The notes under the pieces are model-generated. The model did not search any database. It saw only the letters and a program-made list of their open reading frames with translations, and was not told the DNA's origin. Positions 46,490 through 57,929 of a stretch of DNA of 64,000 nt are shown here, in pieces. The stretch's first letter is position 1. The number at the start of each line of letters is the position of its first letter. This DNA comes from Zhengitettix transpicula. Its lineage: Eukaryota > Arthropoda > Insecta > Orthoptera > Tetrigidae. The position numbers and the translations under genes are program-made. Location: contig CM073594.1 in NCBI GenBank assembly GCA_037074705.1, forward strand, positions 74,138,509-74,202,508, read 5' to 3'.

Positions 46490-47406
46490 ATTGTCGAATA
46501 ATATATCTAATAAATAAAATAGTGTTTTCGTTTGTGTGTATGTTCCGTATACAAATCAACACCCGTGGCGAAAATTCGACTATATCGTACACGTGTTCAT
46601 AACGACAAGAAAACAAACACTGTGGGGGTAAGATTCGTCTACCATCCCCATGGAACGCAGTGGAAATTTGCAAACAAGCTAAATCGGTCGATATTTCCAT
46701 CCGATAAATATTTTCGAGGTCAAATTGATTGTTAGTGTTTCTACCAATGTTATTTGTATATAATTTCAACAACTTTCGGAATGGGAAGGGAGAATCCTTA
46801 GGGGTGGGGGTAGAGGGGTGTTACAAGAAAATAACGTGAATTTAAACCGTTATTGGAGTAATATAAGGTGTTATGGACGTCGATGAGTTTGATTATGATA
46901 ATAAACTTGCTGTTTAACCCCCAGGGGTGCGAGTGGACGGTGGCGGAAATTTTCAAACGGTCGATTGTTGCGTCGGATTAATATTTTTCGGATCAAAGTA
47001 TTCTTACTAGTATTCTTCCCGATGTTTTCTTCATATAATTTCGGCTCGGGAAGGGAGAACCCTTAGGGGTGGGGGTAGAAGGACGTTACAGCATCTACGC
47101 GAATGCAATCGGTATTGGAGTCAAATCCGGGGTTATGGAAGTCGCTGAGTTTAATTATGACGTGCTCAAACGACCGACATTTGCGTCGGATAAATATTTT
47201 TCAGGGTGAAAGAGATTTGTAGCATTTCTACAGATCATATTTCTTTATAATTTCAACCCCTTTCGACGTAGGAGGGGAGAACATTTAGGGTTGGGGGTTA
47301 AAAGGAAATATCGCAAAAACAACCGAGATTGGAGTCGAATTTGGGGTTATGGATGTGGCTAAGCTTCATTATGACGACCCGGGCAACGGCGAGCATTCAG
47401 ACAGTG
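46490..47406 (+). mobile_element. RepH Helitron-like element
   Basis: Starts TCTAATAAATAAAATAGTG, then TGTGTGTATGTTCCGTATAC and ACACCCGTGGCG. It has three units of a roughly 280-bp motif set (GGGGTGGGGGTAGAGG, GGAGTCAAATCCGGGG, CGGCCGATATTT-like blocks) and ends CGACCCGGGCAACGGCGAGC...CAGACAGT. Confidence 0.65.
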
Positions 47407-48407
47407 TTAAATAATGCTGAGGTGTTAATGCAACAGTGAATAAAGGATTTTTGTTTGAATTATATATATATTTGAATATGTTATGTTGTTATATGTGACT
47501 AGTAAAAATATGCAATTACATTAATTTTAAAAAATTATGTTTGTACGTTTGGTTTTTATAAAACGGATTGTGGCTCTCGTCTCAGGCGTGCCAACCCCTG
47601 ATGTCAATTTACGGTAATTGCATTGACTTCAGTTACTATTGTAAAATAAGTGTTAGTAAAAATAGGTGAGGCTTCATGTATTCTGCCTCCCTTTCCGTGT
47701 CAGGCAGTTTGGATCGTCGGGAGATTAAAACCTGTCGTGACGCACGTGGGCAAGCTGCGACCAGTTTGCTTTATCTCAGTGCGTAACGGAAATCTGTTGT
47801 AGATTTCTTCTCCCCTTGTCGTGAGATTTCATCCATGAACACCTGCTGTGCGTGTGGCAGGTGTGCGTGAGTGTGGGGGGTGGGGGAGGGTAGGACACGC
47901 GCACCTGCCGTCATCTGCCACGCACGAGGACATTATCCACCTTCAACCTATCAAGCAAGACATTCAGGAACTGTTAGCGAGGGAACGCAACCTCCCCTCG
48001 TCTCTTTGTAAACAAGTGCCAACCTGACTCTCAGAAACGGGGGGGAAAATTTAAAACTAGGATTAACAGGGAACTCCGAAGCGGCCGCTGATTCTTCAAC
48101 AATGTTTCTTTTATCGGAATTTTGAACTAGGTCCTGGTTCCCGTCGTTCCAGGATTTCTAATATACGCGACATCCATTTTTGACCTCCTCAGTTTTTTAA
48201 CTGGACTGGTGCGAGCATCTTATTTCAATCAGAACGACCCACAACTACCCCCCCCCCCATAAATCATGATAAAGAAGTACGAATTTTTTTCTTTATGACA
48301 TTGAGTGGTCGAAGGTTAATTTTTATTTATTTGTTCCAGACTTTTTTCCATTTTAAAACAATATAATATTTATAATATATAGTCAAATATTTTTTACGTA
48401 ATTTTCT
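47407..48407. other. Unassigned, locally GC-rich stretch
   Basis: 47690-48010 is GC-rich with CG pairs and G runs (GGGGGGTGGGGGAGGG near 47875). No exon or RNA gene recognised. Confidence 0.35.
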
Positions 48408-49180
48408 TCTAATAAATAAGATAAACTGTTGTGTGTGTATGTATGTGTACACCTGAAACAAACACTATAGGGGTAAGACCCGACTATCACCGGGCGTGGA
48501 CACTTTTTGATCACGTTAAAACGGCCGATATTTCCGTCGTAGAAATATTTTTATGGGTGACTGAGATTGATCGATGTTTTTTGTGCATAATTTCAACCCC
48601 TTTCGGCATGGGAGGAGAGCACCCTTATGGGTGGAGGTGGAGGAACGTTACAAGAAAATAACGCGAAAACAATCAACACTGGAGTGAAGACCGGGGTTAT
48701 AGATGTTGCTGAGTTTATGACATTCAACTTGTCAGGGGCGGGGGTGGAAATTTTCAAACATGTTAAACGGCTGATATTTTCGTCGAATATATATTTTTCG
48801 GGGTTTAGGGAGTGGATGGAGGGTCATTACGAGAAAATAACGGACAACAACCAAGATTGGAGTCAAATCTGGGGTTGTGGATGTCGCTGAGTTAAATCAT
48901 GACAACCTGGGGCCACATCGATCACTCAGCTAGTATAAAATGATACACGTTCAAGCAAAATTGCATTTACATATTTAATGGGATCGAAATTTTCAAACCT
49001 GTTAAACGGCCGATATTTTCTTCGAATATATATATTCCGGGGTTTAGGGACTGGATGGAGGGTCATTACGAGAAAATAACGCACAAACAACCAAGATTGG
49101 AGTCAAATCTGGGGTTATGGATGTCGCTGAGTTAAATCATGACAACCTGGGGCAACGTCGATCACTCAGCTAGTACAAAA
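48408..49180 (+). mobile_element. RepH element with duplicated 3' end
   Basis: Starts TCTAATAAATAAGATAAAC. The last about 215 bp (from about 48738, TGGAAATTTTCAAACATGTT, to CACTCAGCTAGTATAAAAT near 48940) is repeated at about 48985-49180, 239 bp downstream, ending again CACTCAGCTAGTACAAAAT. Confidence 0.7.
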
Positions 49181-50189
49181 TTATACACGTTAAAACAAAA
49201 TTACATTTACATATATAATTAATTTTTTTATAATAATGATAAAAAGATCTGACATTTACAATAATACAAATGGCAGAAAATTATGTTAATACAATTAATA
49301 TGATTCATAAATTGATCTGTATGGTAAAAGAAAGTCTACATTTTTAACAGATATTAACGGATAGTTCATGTATATTTATACTTTCTTCTATTTTTAAATA
49401 TTTCATTTTAATTTTTTCCCCTTTTTAAGCTGGTATTTATACAATTATATTTTCACAGATTTTTGGGTGAGGCAGTGTTTTTCATCGAGGGTAAATATCA
49501 AAAGAGTTTGTTTAAAAGAAATGCAGGAAGAATGTCGTAAATAATGTTTACGTAAATCCTTGACAGTTTTTCTAGTTGAGATTTTTTGGGCTGAAACATT
49601 TGTTTCCAGAAAAATATTTTTCCTTGGTCGTCGCGTGTTTCAGTTATTTCTTTGTCTTTACCGTTAATTTCTCTTTTTTAGCAGTGCACGAGGGGCAAAA
49701 AACGGAAGAGTGGCACAAGACTGGTTCAGTTTTATTGAAACTGTACTCGAAGGATGTTAAGGTCGTCATTAACACGTTAAAAATGGTGGAGACGATTTGC
49801 GAATCTGTTGTCGAGCTTTTGTCCGTCCTTGGACCAGATCAGAGCGGACCAGACTTGTTCAGTTTGTTGAGATAACAGGTCGAGCTGATAATGGGGCGTA
49901 TATATATGTCGTCCATATTAGGACTGGCATTCTTATCTCCCGTTCCCTGTGTCATCAAATCCAAGGCCGACGAAGACTGCCATTCCCGAAATGTGAGCTA
50001 ATTCACCTCCAGGGGATCCCAAGAACAATGTGACTGTATCCCCCCCAATGACGACTTGGTTTACTAAGAAATAAATAGACCCGTTCTATTCACTCGAAGG
50101 ACTTTATTTTTGTCCATCATCCAAAGCTTTCAGTCTTATGCATTTCTGGGTTCAGAAGGTGCACTTAGATCCAATCCTGAATTTCCATC
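49181..50189. other. Unassigned stretch
   Basis: A 99-codon plus frame at 49576-49875 starts with a hydrophobic run (FSLVVACFSYFFVFTVNFSF), which could be a signal or membrane segment, but the rest is unrecognised and no splice or homology evidence is visible. Confidence 0.3.
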
Positions 50190-50880
50190 AATTTCCTGAT
50201 TACTTTTTGATGTCACTGATTAATTTTCTCCTTTTCTGTAACTTTTTACCCGCGTATCTCATAATTTATTTATTACATAATTTAAGAAATTATTTCATTT
50301 AGCGTTCTTATCATTTCTGTGTTTTCTTAATTTTTTATGGGATCCATCTATCTAATAATTCATCTATTTTGCCATCATTATCCCTCTCCTGATTCTTTAA
50401 TTCAACTTAATCGTGGCCTTCAAAGCTTCTGAAAGCTTTTCTCTCTATAGTCTCCAATTGAAAATTCTGAAACCCTTGATGAATTTACTTATAAAATTCG
50501 TTCTTCATTTGTTATCCTCAATCTTAGCCCCTGTAAGAATTGTGAGTCTGCGTCAGGTCTGATGGATAAAGGAATTTCTGGATAGCTCACATGACTGGAG
50601 CGTCCACACCTGCAAGTGGTAGGTCCCGGGGTACGATTCACTTTCCCGGTCAACGTTTTTCCCATCCTGATACTTTAAAGTAATTTTTTATATTTGTATA
50701 CTCTCATTCATTTACCGTGTCGTCAACGTTGTAACTCATTTATGTGTTTTACAAATTTTTATTTTATAATTTGTGTATTTTTGTGCGTTTCTATCCTCGT
50801 CTGATTTTAAATTTCTAATATTTTACAACAAAGGTATTTTTCAATTGATTCATTTCCTCATTATTTGCTTTTACATCAGT
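50190..50880. repeat. T-rich degenerate short-period array
   Basis: Recurring ATTTATTT, TTTTCTC and TGTATTTTTGTG segments every 25-40 bp. Confidence 0.45.
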
Positions 50881-50885
50881 GAATC

Positions 50886-51277
50886 TTTTTTTTTAAGGTA
50901 ACAGGCTACAGGAGGGTAATCCACATGGTGGCAACTCCCGTTTAATAGCATAGGAAGGTATTTGAAAGGTGGGATGCGGAAGGGTAGAGGAAGGGCCCCC
51001 GGGCTATGGTTTAAGGATCCTACCCGGAAATTCACCTAAAATTGATGCAGGGAAATCCCTAGAAAAACCTGCATCAGGTAGGTCGGGTATTTGGAACTAA
51101 TCCCACGCCCTTCCAATGGCGGGAGAGGGGTTTGCTGTGGGGTCGCAGCTTTCCCCTTTTCGTGCCTTTACCGGTTTTGTAGGCAGCTGGCCGACTGTTC
51201 CAATGGGAAGAGAGAACAACTCTTACCGTATGCCCAAGGTCTGTGACCCCGGAACATCCACCTCTCAAAACAGGCCG
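50886..51277 (-). mobile_element. RepA retroposon, 5'-truncated
   Basis: T run, AAGGTAACAGGCTACAGGAG, through the family order in reverse to CACCTCTCAAAACAGGCC. Confidence 0.9.
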
Positions 51278-51312
51278 ATTCAATTACTTCTCGATTATAA
51301 GTAGACAAAAAA

Positions 51313-51607
51313 GGCACGGAGAGGGGAAAGCTGCGACCCCACAGCTAACCCCGCTCCCGCGATCGGAAGGGCGTGGGACAAGTACCAAATGCTTGACCTA
51401 CCTGATGCAGATTTTTCTAGGGTTTTCCCTGCATCACTTTTAGGCGAATGCCAGGTAGGATTCTTAAACTATAGCCCGGGGCCCTAGTTAACGCTTGGCT
51501 ACCTTCCTCCCCCTTCCGCATCCCCCCTTTCAAATCCCTTCCTATGCTATTAAAGGGGAGTTGCCACCATGTGGATTACCCTCATGTAGTCTTTTACAAA
51601 AAAAAAT
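51313..51607 (+). mobile_element. RepA retroposon, 5'-truncated
   Basis: GGCACGGAGAGGGGAAAGCTG to CCCTCATGTAGTCTTTTAC plus A run. Lies 35 bp from a copy in opposite orientation, tails outward. Confidence 0.9.
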
Positions 51608-51639
51608 CAACTGTTAGAACTCTACTGTAAGTACATGAG

Positions 51640-52085
51640 ATTGTTTCATATGTGAAAAAATGAAGAAAATATGACAAATCACTTGAGGGAAGGAAGCACA
51701 GCAGAGAAAATGTATTTATCAGACAAAATCGGAAAATACGGATATTAATTATACATAAACGTGTAAATACAGATATATATGTAAATAAAATACATATAAA
51801 TAAATCTATGTGAAAAAGAAATATTTAAATAACTACATAAATCAATAAAGATTTGGGGAGAAAAATACACACAGAAAATAAAAGTGGATGCATTGATGGA
51901 AAAGCAAATAATGAGGAAATTCATCAATTTAAAAAAATATTTATGTTAAAATATCAGGATTGAATGAAAAATACAGAAATTTAAAATCACACAGGGGCAG
52001 AAACAAAAAATGGCAGAAACGTACGAAAATTTAATAGAATACATAAACTTTAAAATTAAAATTTTGTAAAAAAATAAATGTGACA
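51640..52085. repeat. A-rich degenerate array
   Basis: Recurring GGAAAATA, AAATACA and AGAAAATAA segments. Confidence 0.45.
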
Positions 52086-52868
52086 CAATATAAATATGTT
52101 TTTCTTAACGAAGTGGCATTTTATCAGCCCAGCTTTAAGTCTTTGATATTTACGTTTTATCCCCCACCACCCCGTTAATATTTTTTTCTCGATGTTTTCC
52201 TTTAGTTTCCTCGAACCAGTTACATAATAAATTTGATGATATTAGTTTATAAAGGATCGTGAAATCAGAAAAACGGATTCAAGCTTTTTGCAAAGTAATT
52301 CCAACCACGCCCGTATCTGTTCTCCTCTGAGAAAAATATGGAAACGTCCAACTTTCGTCTACGGAAAGACCGTGTGAGATAAGTTTCTTTTTTCGCCGAG
52401 AAGGTTCCGCCGGCGTTGAATCTGAGAAAACTCTGACGGCCACATCCTTGAGACTTAAGACGTTCACACACTCGGTCCAGGATAAGGCCAGGAAATTCTG
52501 GTCGACCCACTTAAAAGTTGACCACACGAACAACAACGCTGGGAATTTAAATTAGTTGAACTTTGGAGGAAATGTACACCGGAAAAGTCCTCGTTTTGAT
52601 TTTATTCTAGACTCAGCGATGAGAAGAAGAGACAAGATAGAATCTGTCAAAAAATTCGGTACTGAACTAAGAAGACAGAATGTATTACGGAAATGTGAAG
52701 GAAAATGATTTTTTATGTATTTTCCCTTTTATGTACTGTCCTTATCAATGAAAATTTCCGCCTAAGTAAGTTCACAACAGTCCATTATCTCATCAACGAA
52801 GCAGCTCATTTATAACTTTTCCATACTTCAGTATCGTAATGTAAATATTTTTTATCAACGTATTTTTC
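52086..52868. other. Unassigned stretch
   Basis: Two overlapping minus frames of 81-85 codons at 52265-52536 are unrecognised. Confidence 0.35.
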
Positions 52869-53082
52869 CTACCCGATGATGGTTTTTCTAGGGTTTTCCC
52901 TGCATCACTTTTAGGCGAATTGCCCGGTTCGATCCTTAAAACATAGCCCGGGGGCCCTAGTTAACCCTCGGCTACCTTCCTCTATCCTTCCGCATCCTCC
53001 CTTTCAAATCCCTTCCTATAATATTAAAAGGGAGTTGCCACTATGTGGTTTACCCTCATGTAGCCTGTTACCCTAAAAAAAA
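52869..53082 (+). mobile_element. RepA 3' half
   Basis: GATGATGGTTTTTCTAGGG to CATGTAGCCTGTTACCC and an A run. Confidence 0.88.
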
Positions 53083-53093
53083 CTTTTAAAATA

Positions 53094-53265
53094 TAGGGCA
53101 GGCAGTACCTGCGAGGGATGTTCTCTCGCAGGCAGAACCTTGTAGGAGAGACACGAAGGGTCTAGCTACCTTTGGGGATGCCTTTTCCACTCTCCGTTTT
53201 TGAAGTAAGGTTCCCACAAGCCGAGCACCTCGGCCTGTTTTGAGAGGTGTGTGTTCCAGGAATTG
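53094..53265 (+). mobile_element. RepA 5' head
   Basis: Has the palindrome CCTGCGAGGGATGTTCTCTC-GCAGG, then GGTCTAGCTACCTTTGGGGA, CTCCGTTTTTGAAGTAAGG, CCTCGGCCTGTTTTGAGAGG, and stops at TGTGTGTTCCAGGAA. It lies head-to-tail with the preceding 3' half. Confidence 0.85.
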
Positions 53266-53477
53266 AAGATCGGCAATATGGCGCATGTTTGAATTTAACG
53301 GACCTGCACCGCTTGTAATAAAATGAGTCGAGTCTGGTCGATGCGATACTGAGGGACCGTTGTTGGTGATGAGCTCCGCTCATGGTGCAGTTGCATAATG
53401 CAAAAAGGTCACGAAGCACAAAAGCTGTGAAGAGCGAGAATTACGTGCCACGTCTTCCTGTACACAAATGGGCAGCA

Positions 53478-53785
53478 CGAGTACGTTGCAATAAAATCCC
53501 GGAGGCCGACGCCTTAGCCAGTACGTCGCAACATAATCCGGGTGGCCGACGCCTTAGCCAGTGGTCAACCCCTGAGTCGACGCCATGCAGTGATCCAGAC
53601 TAGATCTCGCTGTAGTTAACCAGTTCTGCCAGCTGTGAGATTCGGAGACGCCAGTACGTCGCAATAATCCCGGAGGCCGACGCCTTAGCCAGTGGTCAAC
53701 CCCTGAGTCGACGCCATGCAGTGATCCTGACTAGATCTCGCTGCAGTTAACTCGTTCTGCCAGCTGCGAGATTCGGAGGCGTCAG
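53478..53785. repeat. Tandem repeat, 133-bp unit
   Basis: GTACGT(C/T)GCAA-A at 53480, 53521 and 53654. The 53521 and 53654 units are near-identical over about 130 bp (GGAGGCCGACGCCTTAGCC, GTCGACGCCATGCAGTGATC, AGATTCGGAG). The first unit is only 41 bp. The units are GC-rich with many CG pairs. Confidence 0.9.
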
Positions 53786-54226
53786 TACGTTGGTTACGAG
53801 AATTACAGCAGACGAACAGAACACAGAAATAACAGTACGTATTTGATAACGGGCAGCTAATCTCTTCTACGTAATCCACAGGTGCCTGAGATAAGAGTTT
53901 TTCATGCTTAATTTTAATAAACGTATATAAAAATTTCTTTAATGGTCAATATTTTTTGATTTAACGTTAAAAACCCAGCCCAACAATTATAATTCTTTAC
54001 ACTTTAGATATCTAAACAGTTTAAGTTTTTCCAGGCCGGCTAGCTTATGTTTTCTGAATAATTCCTATTTTGTTCTGTTTGCCAAAGACTCTAAATTATG
54101 TTCCGTTAATTTTCCACACAATTTGAATGCATATATTTTTTTAATTTTATCCAGCGGCCGAGTGTGTTTAATCCTATACGGATCCCATGCAAGTTGCTCC
54201 ATACCCTAGGATTGACCACACTAAAG
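53786..54226. other. Unassigned stretch
   Basis: AT-rich; nothing recognised. Confidence 0.4.
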
Positions 54227-54238
54227 TTCTGTAATCAA

Positions 54239-54750
54239 TTTTTTTTAAGGTAACAGGCTACATGAGGGTAACTCCCCTTTAATAGCATAGGAAAGGATGC
54301 GGAAGGGTAGAGGAAGGTAGCCAAGGGTTAACTAGGGCCCCCGGGCTATAGTTTAAGGATCCTACCCGGCATTCGCCTATATTCAATGCAGGGAAAACCC
54401 TATAAAAACCTGCATCAGGTAGGTCGGGCATTGGGTACTTGTCCCACGCCCTTCCGATAGCGGGAGAAGAGTTTACTGTGGGGACACAGCATTCCCTTCT
54501 CCGTACCTCGACCAGTTTAGGAGGCAGCTGGCCGACTGCTCCAATGGGAACAGGGAACAACTCTTACCGTATGCCCAAGGTCTGTGACCCCGGAACATAC
54601 ACCACTGAAAACAGGCCGAGGTGCCTCGGCTTGTGGGAACCTTAGTTCAAAAACGGAGAGGAAAAGGCATCCCCAAAGGTAGCCCCTTCGTATCTCTCCT
54701 ATAAGGTTCTGCCTGCGAGAGAATAGCCCTCGCAGACAGCTTCGTTTGGA
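54239..54750 (-). mobile_element. RepA retroposon with 12-bp target duplications
   Basis: TTCTGTAATCAA at 54227-54238 and again at 54751-54762. The plus strand starts with eight T and AAGGTAACAGGC, and the head with CTGCGAGAGAATAGCCCTCGC lies near 54713-54733. Confidence 0.93.
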
Positions 54751-54839
54751 TTCTGTAATCAAGGACCCTAGTGTTTCTTTAAAGTTCTCTTTACAAGGTT
54801 CTCCGCCCCCTTATTGGTCACTGAATTTACTCGTTTTCC

Positions 54840-55462
54840 CCATGATAAATCTTTGCTAAAAGTTACTCACAAAATACTTTCATATTTCGATCAATTCGTC
54901 ACTTATTTTGTAAATTGCACTCCGAAAAATTTTTCGTTTAGTAAAGCTTTGCTTTTTGATGCATTTACTGTCATTTTCTTATTCGAAGACCAGTTAAAAT
55001 ACTGTTTAAATCCGATTGAAGAGCAACAACGTCGTCTGGCTGTTTGATTTCCCTATAAATCGTCCGCGATACCGGCTGACAAATTGTTAATGTATGCTAA
55101 AAACATCGAAGGCCCTATAACGCTTCCCTGAGGCACGCCCGATGTTATTCGTACAGGATCGGGTAATTCAGAATTTACTGTAACTTTGAGTTTCGTTCCT
55201 TCAAAAATTCCCGGAACCAGTTAAGGATGCATGTGTCAATCCTCATAGAATTAGAATCTGCTTTTGAAAAATCTATTGTTATCACAATTTTGTCACAAAA
55301 TTCTTTATATTTTTCCCCCAATCTTGGTTTCAGCACGTTGTGATTTATTAAAGTATTTCGTCTCTGCGACCTGTGTTTACAAGACGAACCGCTACCAACT
55401 TTCTCTCTGTCTGTCCCTGAGCGCGTGATCAGTTTCACGGAACTCTTCGTCGGCTCCATACA
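54840..55462 (-). pseudogene. LINE reverse transcriptase fragment
   Basis: Reading from about 55340 on the minus strand: VITIDFSKA (first catalytic Asp region), ILNWFREFLKER, frameshift, then KLKVTVNSELPDPVRITSGV and PQGSVIGPSMFLAYINNLS (about 55193-55090), AGIADDL (damaged FADD box), LYREIKQPDDVVALQSDLNS, and WSSNKKMTVNASKSKALLN (about 54955-54900). The order and motifs are those of a Jockey/CR1-type non-LTR reverse transcriptase palm and thumb, with deletions after FSKA and before ADD, at least two frameshifts and a stop. It may or may not be related to the fragment at 4108. Confidence 0.88.
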
Positions 55463-55745
55463 GGATCCCGACCCCTCCCCGCTCCGTGTGGAAATCCCGG
55501 AGGACAGAGCTTATCTCACTTCCAGGGAGCGACACTCCAGGAGACTCCAAACAAGAGTTTTCCCAACGATCAGAGAAGTCAGGTTTCGTGGAATCCCACG
55601 TCAGCGTGACCCCGCACGATAACGGAGGCGTACGGACTCATGAATGGAGTTATCTTAGTCCGCATAGCCGAATACATTATATACAGTTGTAATATCCTAC
55701 AATGTGACTCCCGCGTGTCGTGTTATTCCAACGCAAGTTGATTAA
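55463..55745. other. Unassigned stretch
   Basis: Moderately GC-rich and of ordinary composition. Two overlapping plus frames of 65-68 codons are unrecognised. Confidence 0.35.
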
Positions 55746-55749
55746 TTTT

Positions 55750-55867
55750 CTTATTTATATTCTTCGGGTATTCCATTGTCTTGGAGTAGATAGACGAGCA
55801 AGAAAAAGTAAAAAAAAGGGTACTTATCTACTCCAAGGCAATGCAGTACCCGAAGAATATAAATAAG
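55750..55867. repeat. Near-perfect 43-bp hairpin
   Basis: CTTATTTATATTCTTCGGGT and GTCTTGGAGTAGATA in the left arm (55750-55792) are mirrored in the right arm (55825-55867) with few mismatches and a loop of about 32 bases. It could be a tiny foldback element or a small-RNA precursor; its sequence resembles no other repeat here. Confidence 0.7.
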
Positions 55868-56125
55868 AATGTTACCTCACTATTGTCAACAAATTTCAAA
55901 TCAAAGTTGATTAATTGTCGCAGGAATGAGAATGACTCCAAATAACTGCGTAGCAACGGAAATGGGGGATGCGGATGACAGAAAAACGAAACTGAGGATT
56001 AAATACCACCTCCCCCCTCCCTGGGCATACTTCAAGGATCCAACCTGGCGTTCCCCCTAAATGTGATACATGTGAAACCTGCGTCGGACTTGTCTTCAAT
56101 CCATTTTCACGTTTAATTATTTTTA

Positions 56126-56605
56126 TGTAGTGGATAAAGTTTTCTCGGGATTCCTACCGGGTAGTGTCGTTTAATTTCCACAACGTTTCGATGGCTTGCA
56201 CCACCGTCTTCTTCATCTTCAGGATAAGAAGATGGCGGTGCAAGACGACGAAACGTTGTGGAAATTAAACGAACCGCCGTCTTCTTCACCTTCATGTGCA
56301 GAAGATGGCGGTGCAAGCCATCGAAACGTTGTGGAAATTAAACGAACAGCCGACTCCTTCATCTTCAGGTCCAGAAGAGGCGGTGTAAGCCTTCGAAACG
56401 TTGTGGAAATTAAACGAACCGTCGTCTTCTTCATCTTCAGGTGAAGAAGATGGCGGTGCAAGACGACGAAACGTTGTGGAAATTAAACGAACCGCCGTCT
56501 CCATCTTCAGGTGAAGAAGATGGCGGTGCAAGCCATCGAACCGTTGTGGAAATTAAACGATGCTTCCCGGTTGGAATCCGGAGAAAACTTTATCCAGAAG
56601 TTACA
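56126..56605. mobile_element. RepF foldback with one arm amplified into five tandem 72-bp units
   Basis: The left terminus GGATAAAGTTTTCTCGGGAT and right terminus TCCGGAGAAAACTTTATCC are inverted. The left arm has one inverted CGTTTCGATGGCTTGCACC; the right side has five direct units with GAAACGTTGTGG at 56250, 56323, 56395, 56468 and GAACCGTTGTGG at 56538 (steps 73, 72, 73, 70). Each unit has a GATGGC...GCCATC-type hairpin before the GAAAC box, but the first ribozyme box is degenerate. Confidence 0.88.
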
Positions 56606-56739
56606 CCGGGAAAACCTACGTTCCTTATTATTTTTATGTAATGGCGTTAAAATAAGTTGTAATTTAATGAATAGTTTCAGCTTTCTTTTATACTTTAAAT
56701 TCTATTTATAGTAGTATATACTTTTTTTAATCCTCTATT

Positions 56740-57410
56740 TGTATTTTCGAAATAACATGAAAAACGACGGTTCCGGGAATCGAATACGTGTGCACCGAGT
56801 TACGACTCGATAGGAATGTATTTTTGTATTTACCTTATGTCAATTTACGTTTGTTTGAAGTAGCTCTTTCATATCATTGTATTTTACGATTCATTTTAAT
56901 CAATTATGTATTTTCCTTTATCATCGGTGTTTTTATTCATATATAAATGGATTTACATTTTCTGACCGAGTATGACGCACATTTTTTATTTTACCATCCT
57001 TGTATTTCCTGATTATTGTATTTTCCGATTATTGCATTTCATAATATTTTCATTTCAATATTTGTGTGTTTTCCCGACCTTTCATTTCCTAAATTACATA
57101 TTTTCCCATCTTTTCCTAATGTATGCGTTTGTCTATCCTCGCATTTAATAATTTATGTATTTTTCCATATTGTAATTTCCTATTCGTTGTACGTAATTTT
57201 CCCCGTCCTTGTATGTAGTAATTTGTCACTTTTTCTCGTTTACATATTTTCCAAATCTGGTGATTCCTCATTTTTGTTCTTAAATTTAATTGTTTATAAA
57301 ACAGTTTTATTTATTTTATTAATAATTTTTTTTATAATTCTTCACTCGCTGCTTTACGCATCTTACTGGCCATATCAGTTCACAATTTATGTCCATATGA
57401 ATGTAAATTA
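56740..57410. repeat. T-rich degenerate short-period array
   Basis: Recurring TGTATTTTCC, ATTATTGCATTTC and TTTTCCCATC segments. The 131-codon frame at 57016-57411 is a compositional by-product. Confidence 0.5.
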
Positions 57411-57929
57411 ATGTAACAGCCCCTTTACATTAAATTGGATTTGTCACTCATGTCTTTCCAATTATTACGTTTATTCAAGACTGGGAATAAATGTGTCTAG
57501 AAAGAATTTGTTAATTTTTCTCCCGACGTTATTAATTGCCCCCCCCCCCCCCGTAGGTTTTCCCTGTGACCATCCTCTTTTTGTTTCGGGGTTTAAGGTG
57601 TGCATCCGAGTGACGTGGCCAGGTCCACTATATTAGTCGCAATTGTGTGTGAGTCGGCCGAATTCGCGGCGATGACTCACCCCTTTATTTTTTCTACATT
57701 TTTTCTGTGCTTTAGTGTGTGTTTTGGTGTGGAGGCAATGATTCACGCGGGGGCGGGCAAGTCCTGTGAGTTTGTAGGCCACCAACCCCTTCGCCGTATC
57801 GATCTGGAGTGTGACTCACCACCGCAGGCAGATTCATTCACCAAGACCTCTCAAGACGCCGCAGAATCACCCCACGTCGAGGTTACTAGGGCTTGGTTTT
57901 TTTAAAAAGAAAAATATTCTTGATCTGAG
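57411..57929. other. Unassigned stretch with a C run
   Basis: C run at 57540-57552. A 101-codon plus frame (57600-57905) of ordinary composition has a hydrophobic stretch, FIFSTFFLCFSVCFGVEAM, but no recognised domain. Confidence 0.3.

Noticed and set aside
52921..52940. GGTTCGATCC resembling a Pol III B box inside RepA
   Set aside because: The family consensus at this place is GGGTAGGATCC, so the match arises from a substitution in one copy.
54279..54645. Recurring frames reading YPMPD, CRVGSLNYSPGALVNPWLPS or MSHALPIAGEE in many places
   Set aside because: They recur because RepA recurs. Frames are open on both strands of the element and contain no known domain, so no RepA protein is claimed.
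57016..57411. 131-codon plus frame with membrane-like composition
   Set aside because: Lies in a T-rich degenerate array; hydrophobicity follows from T content.
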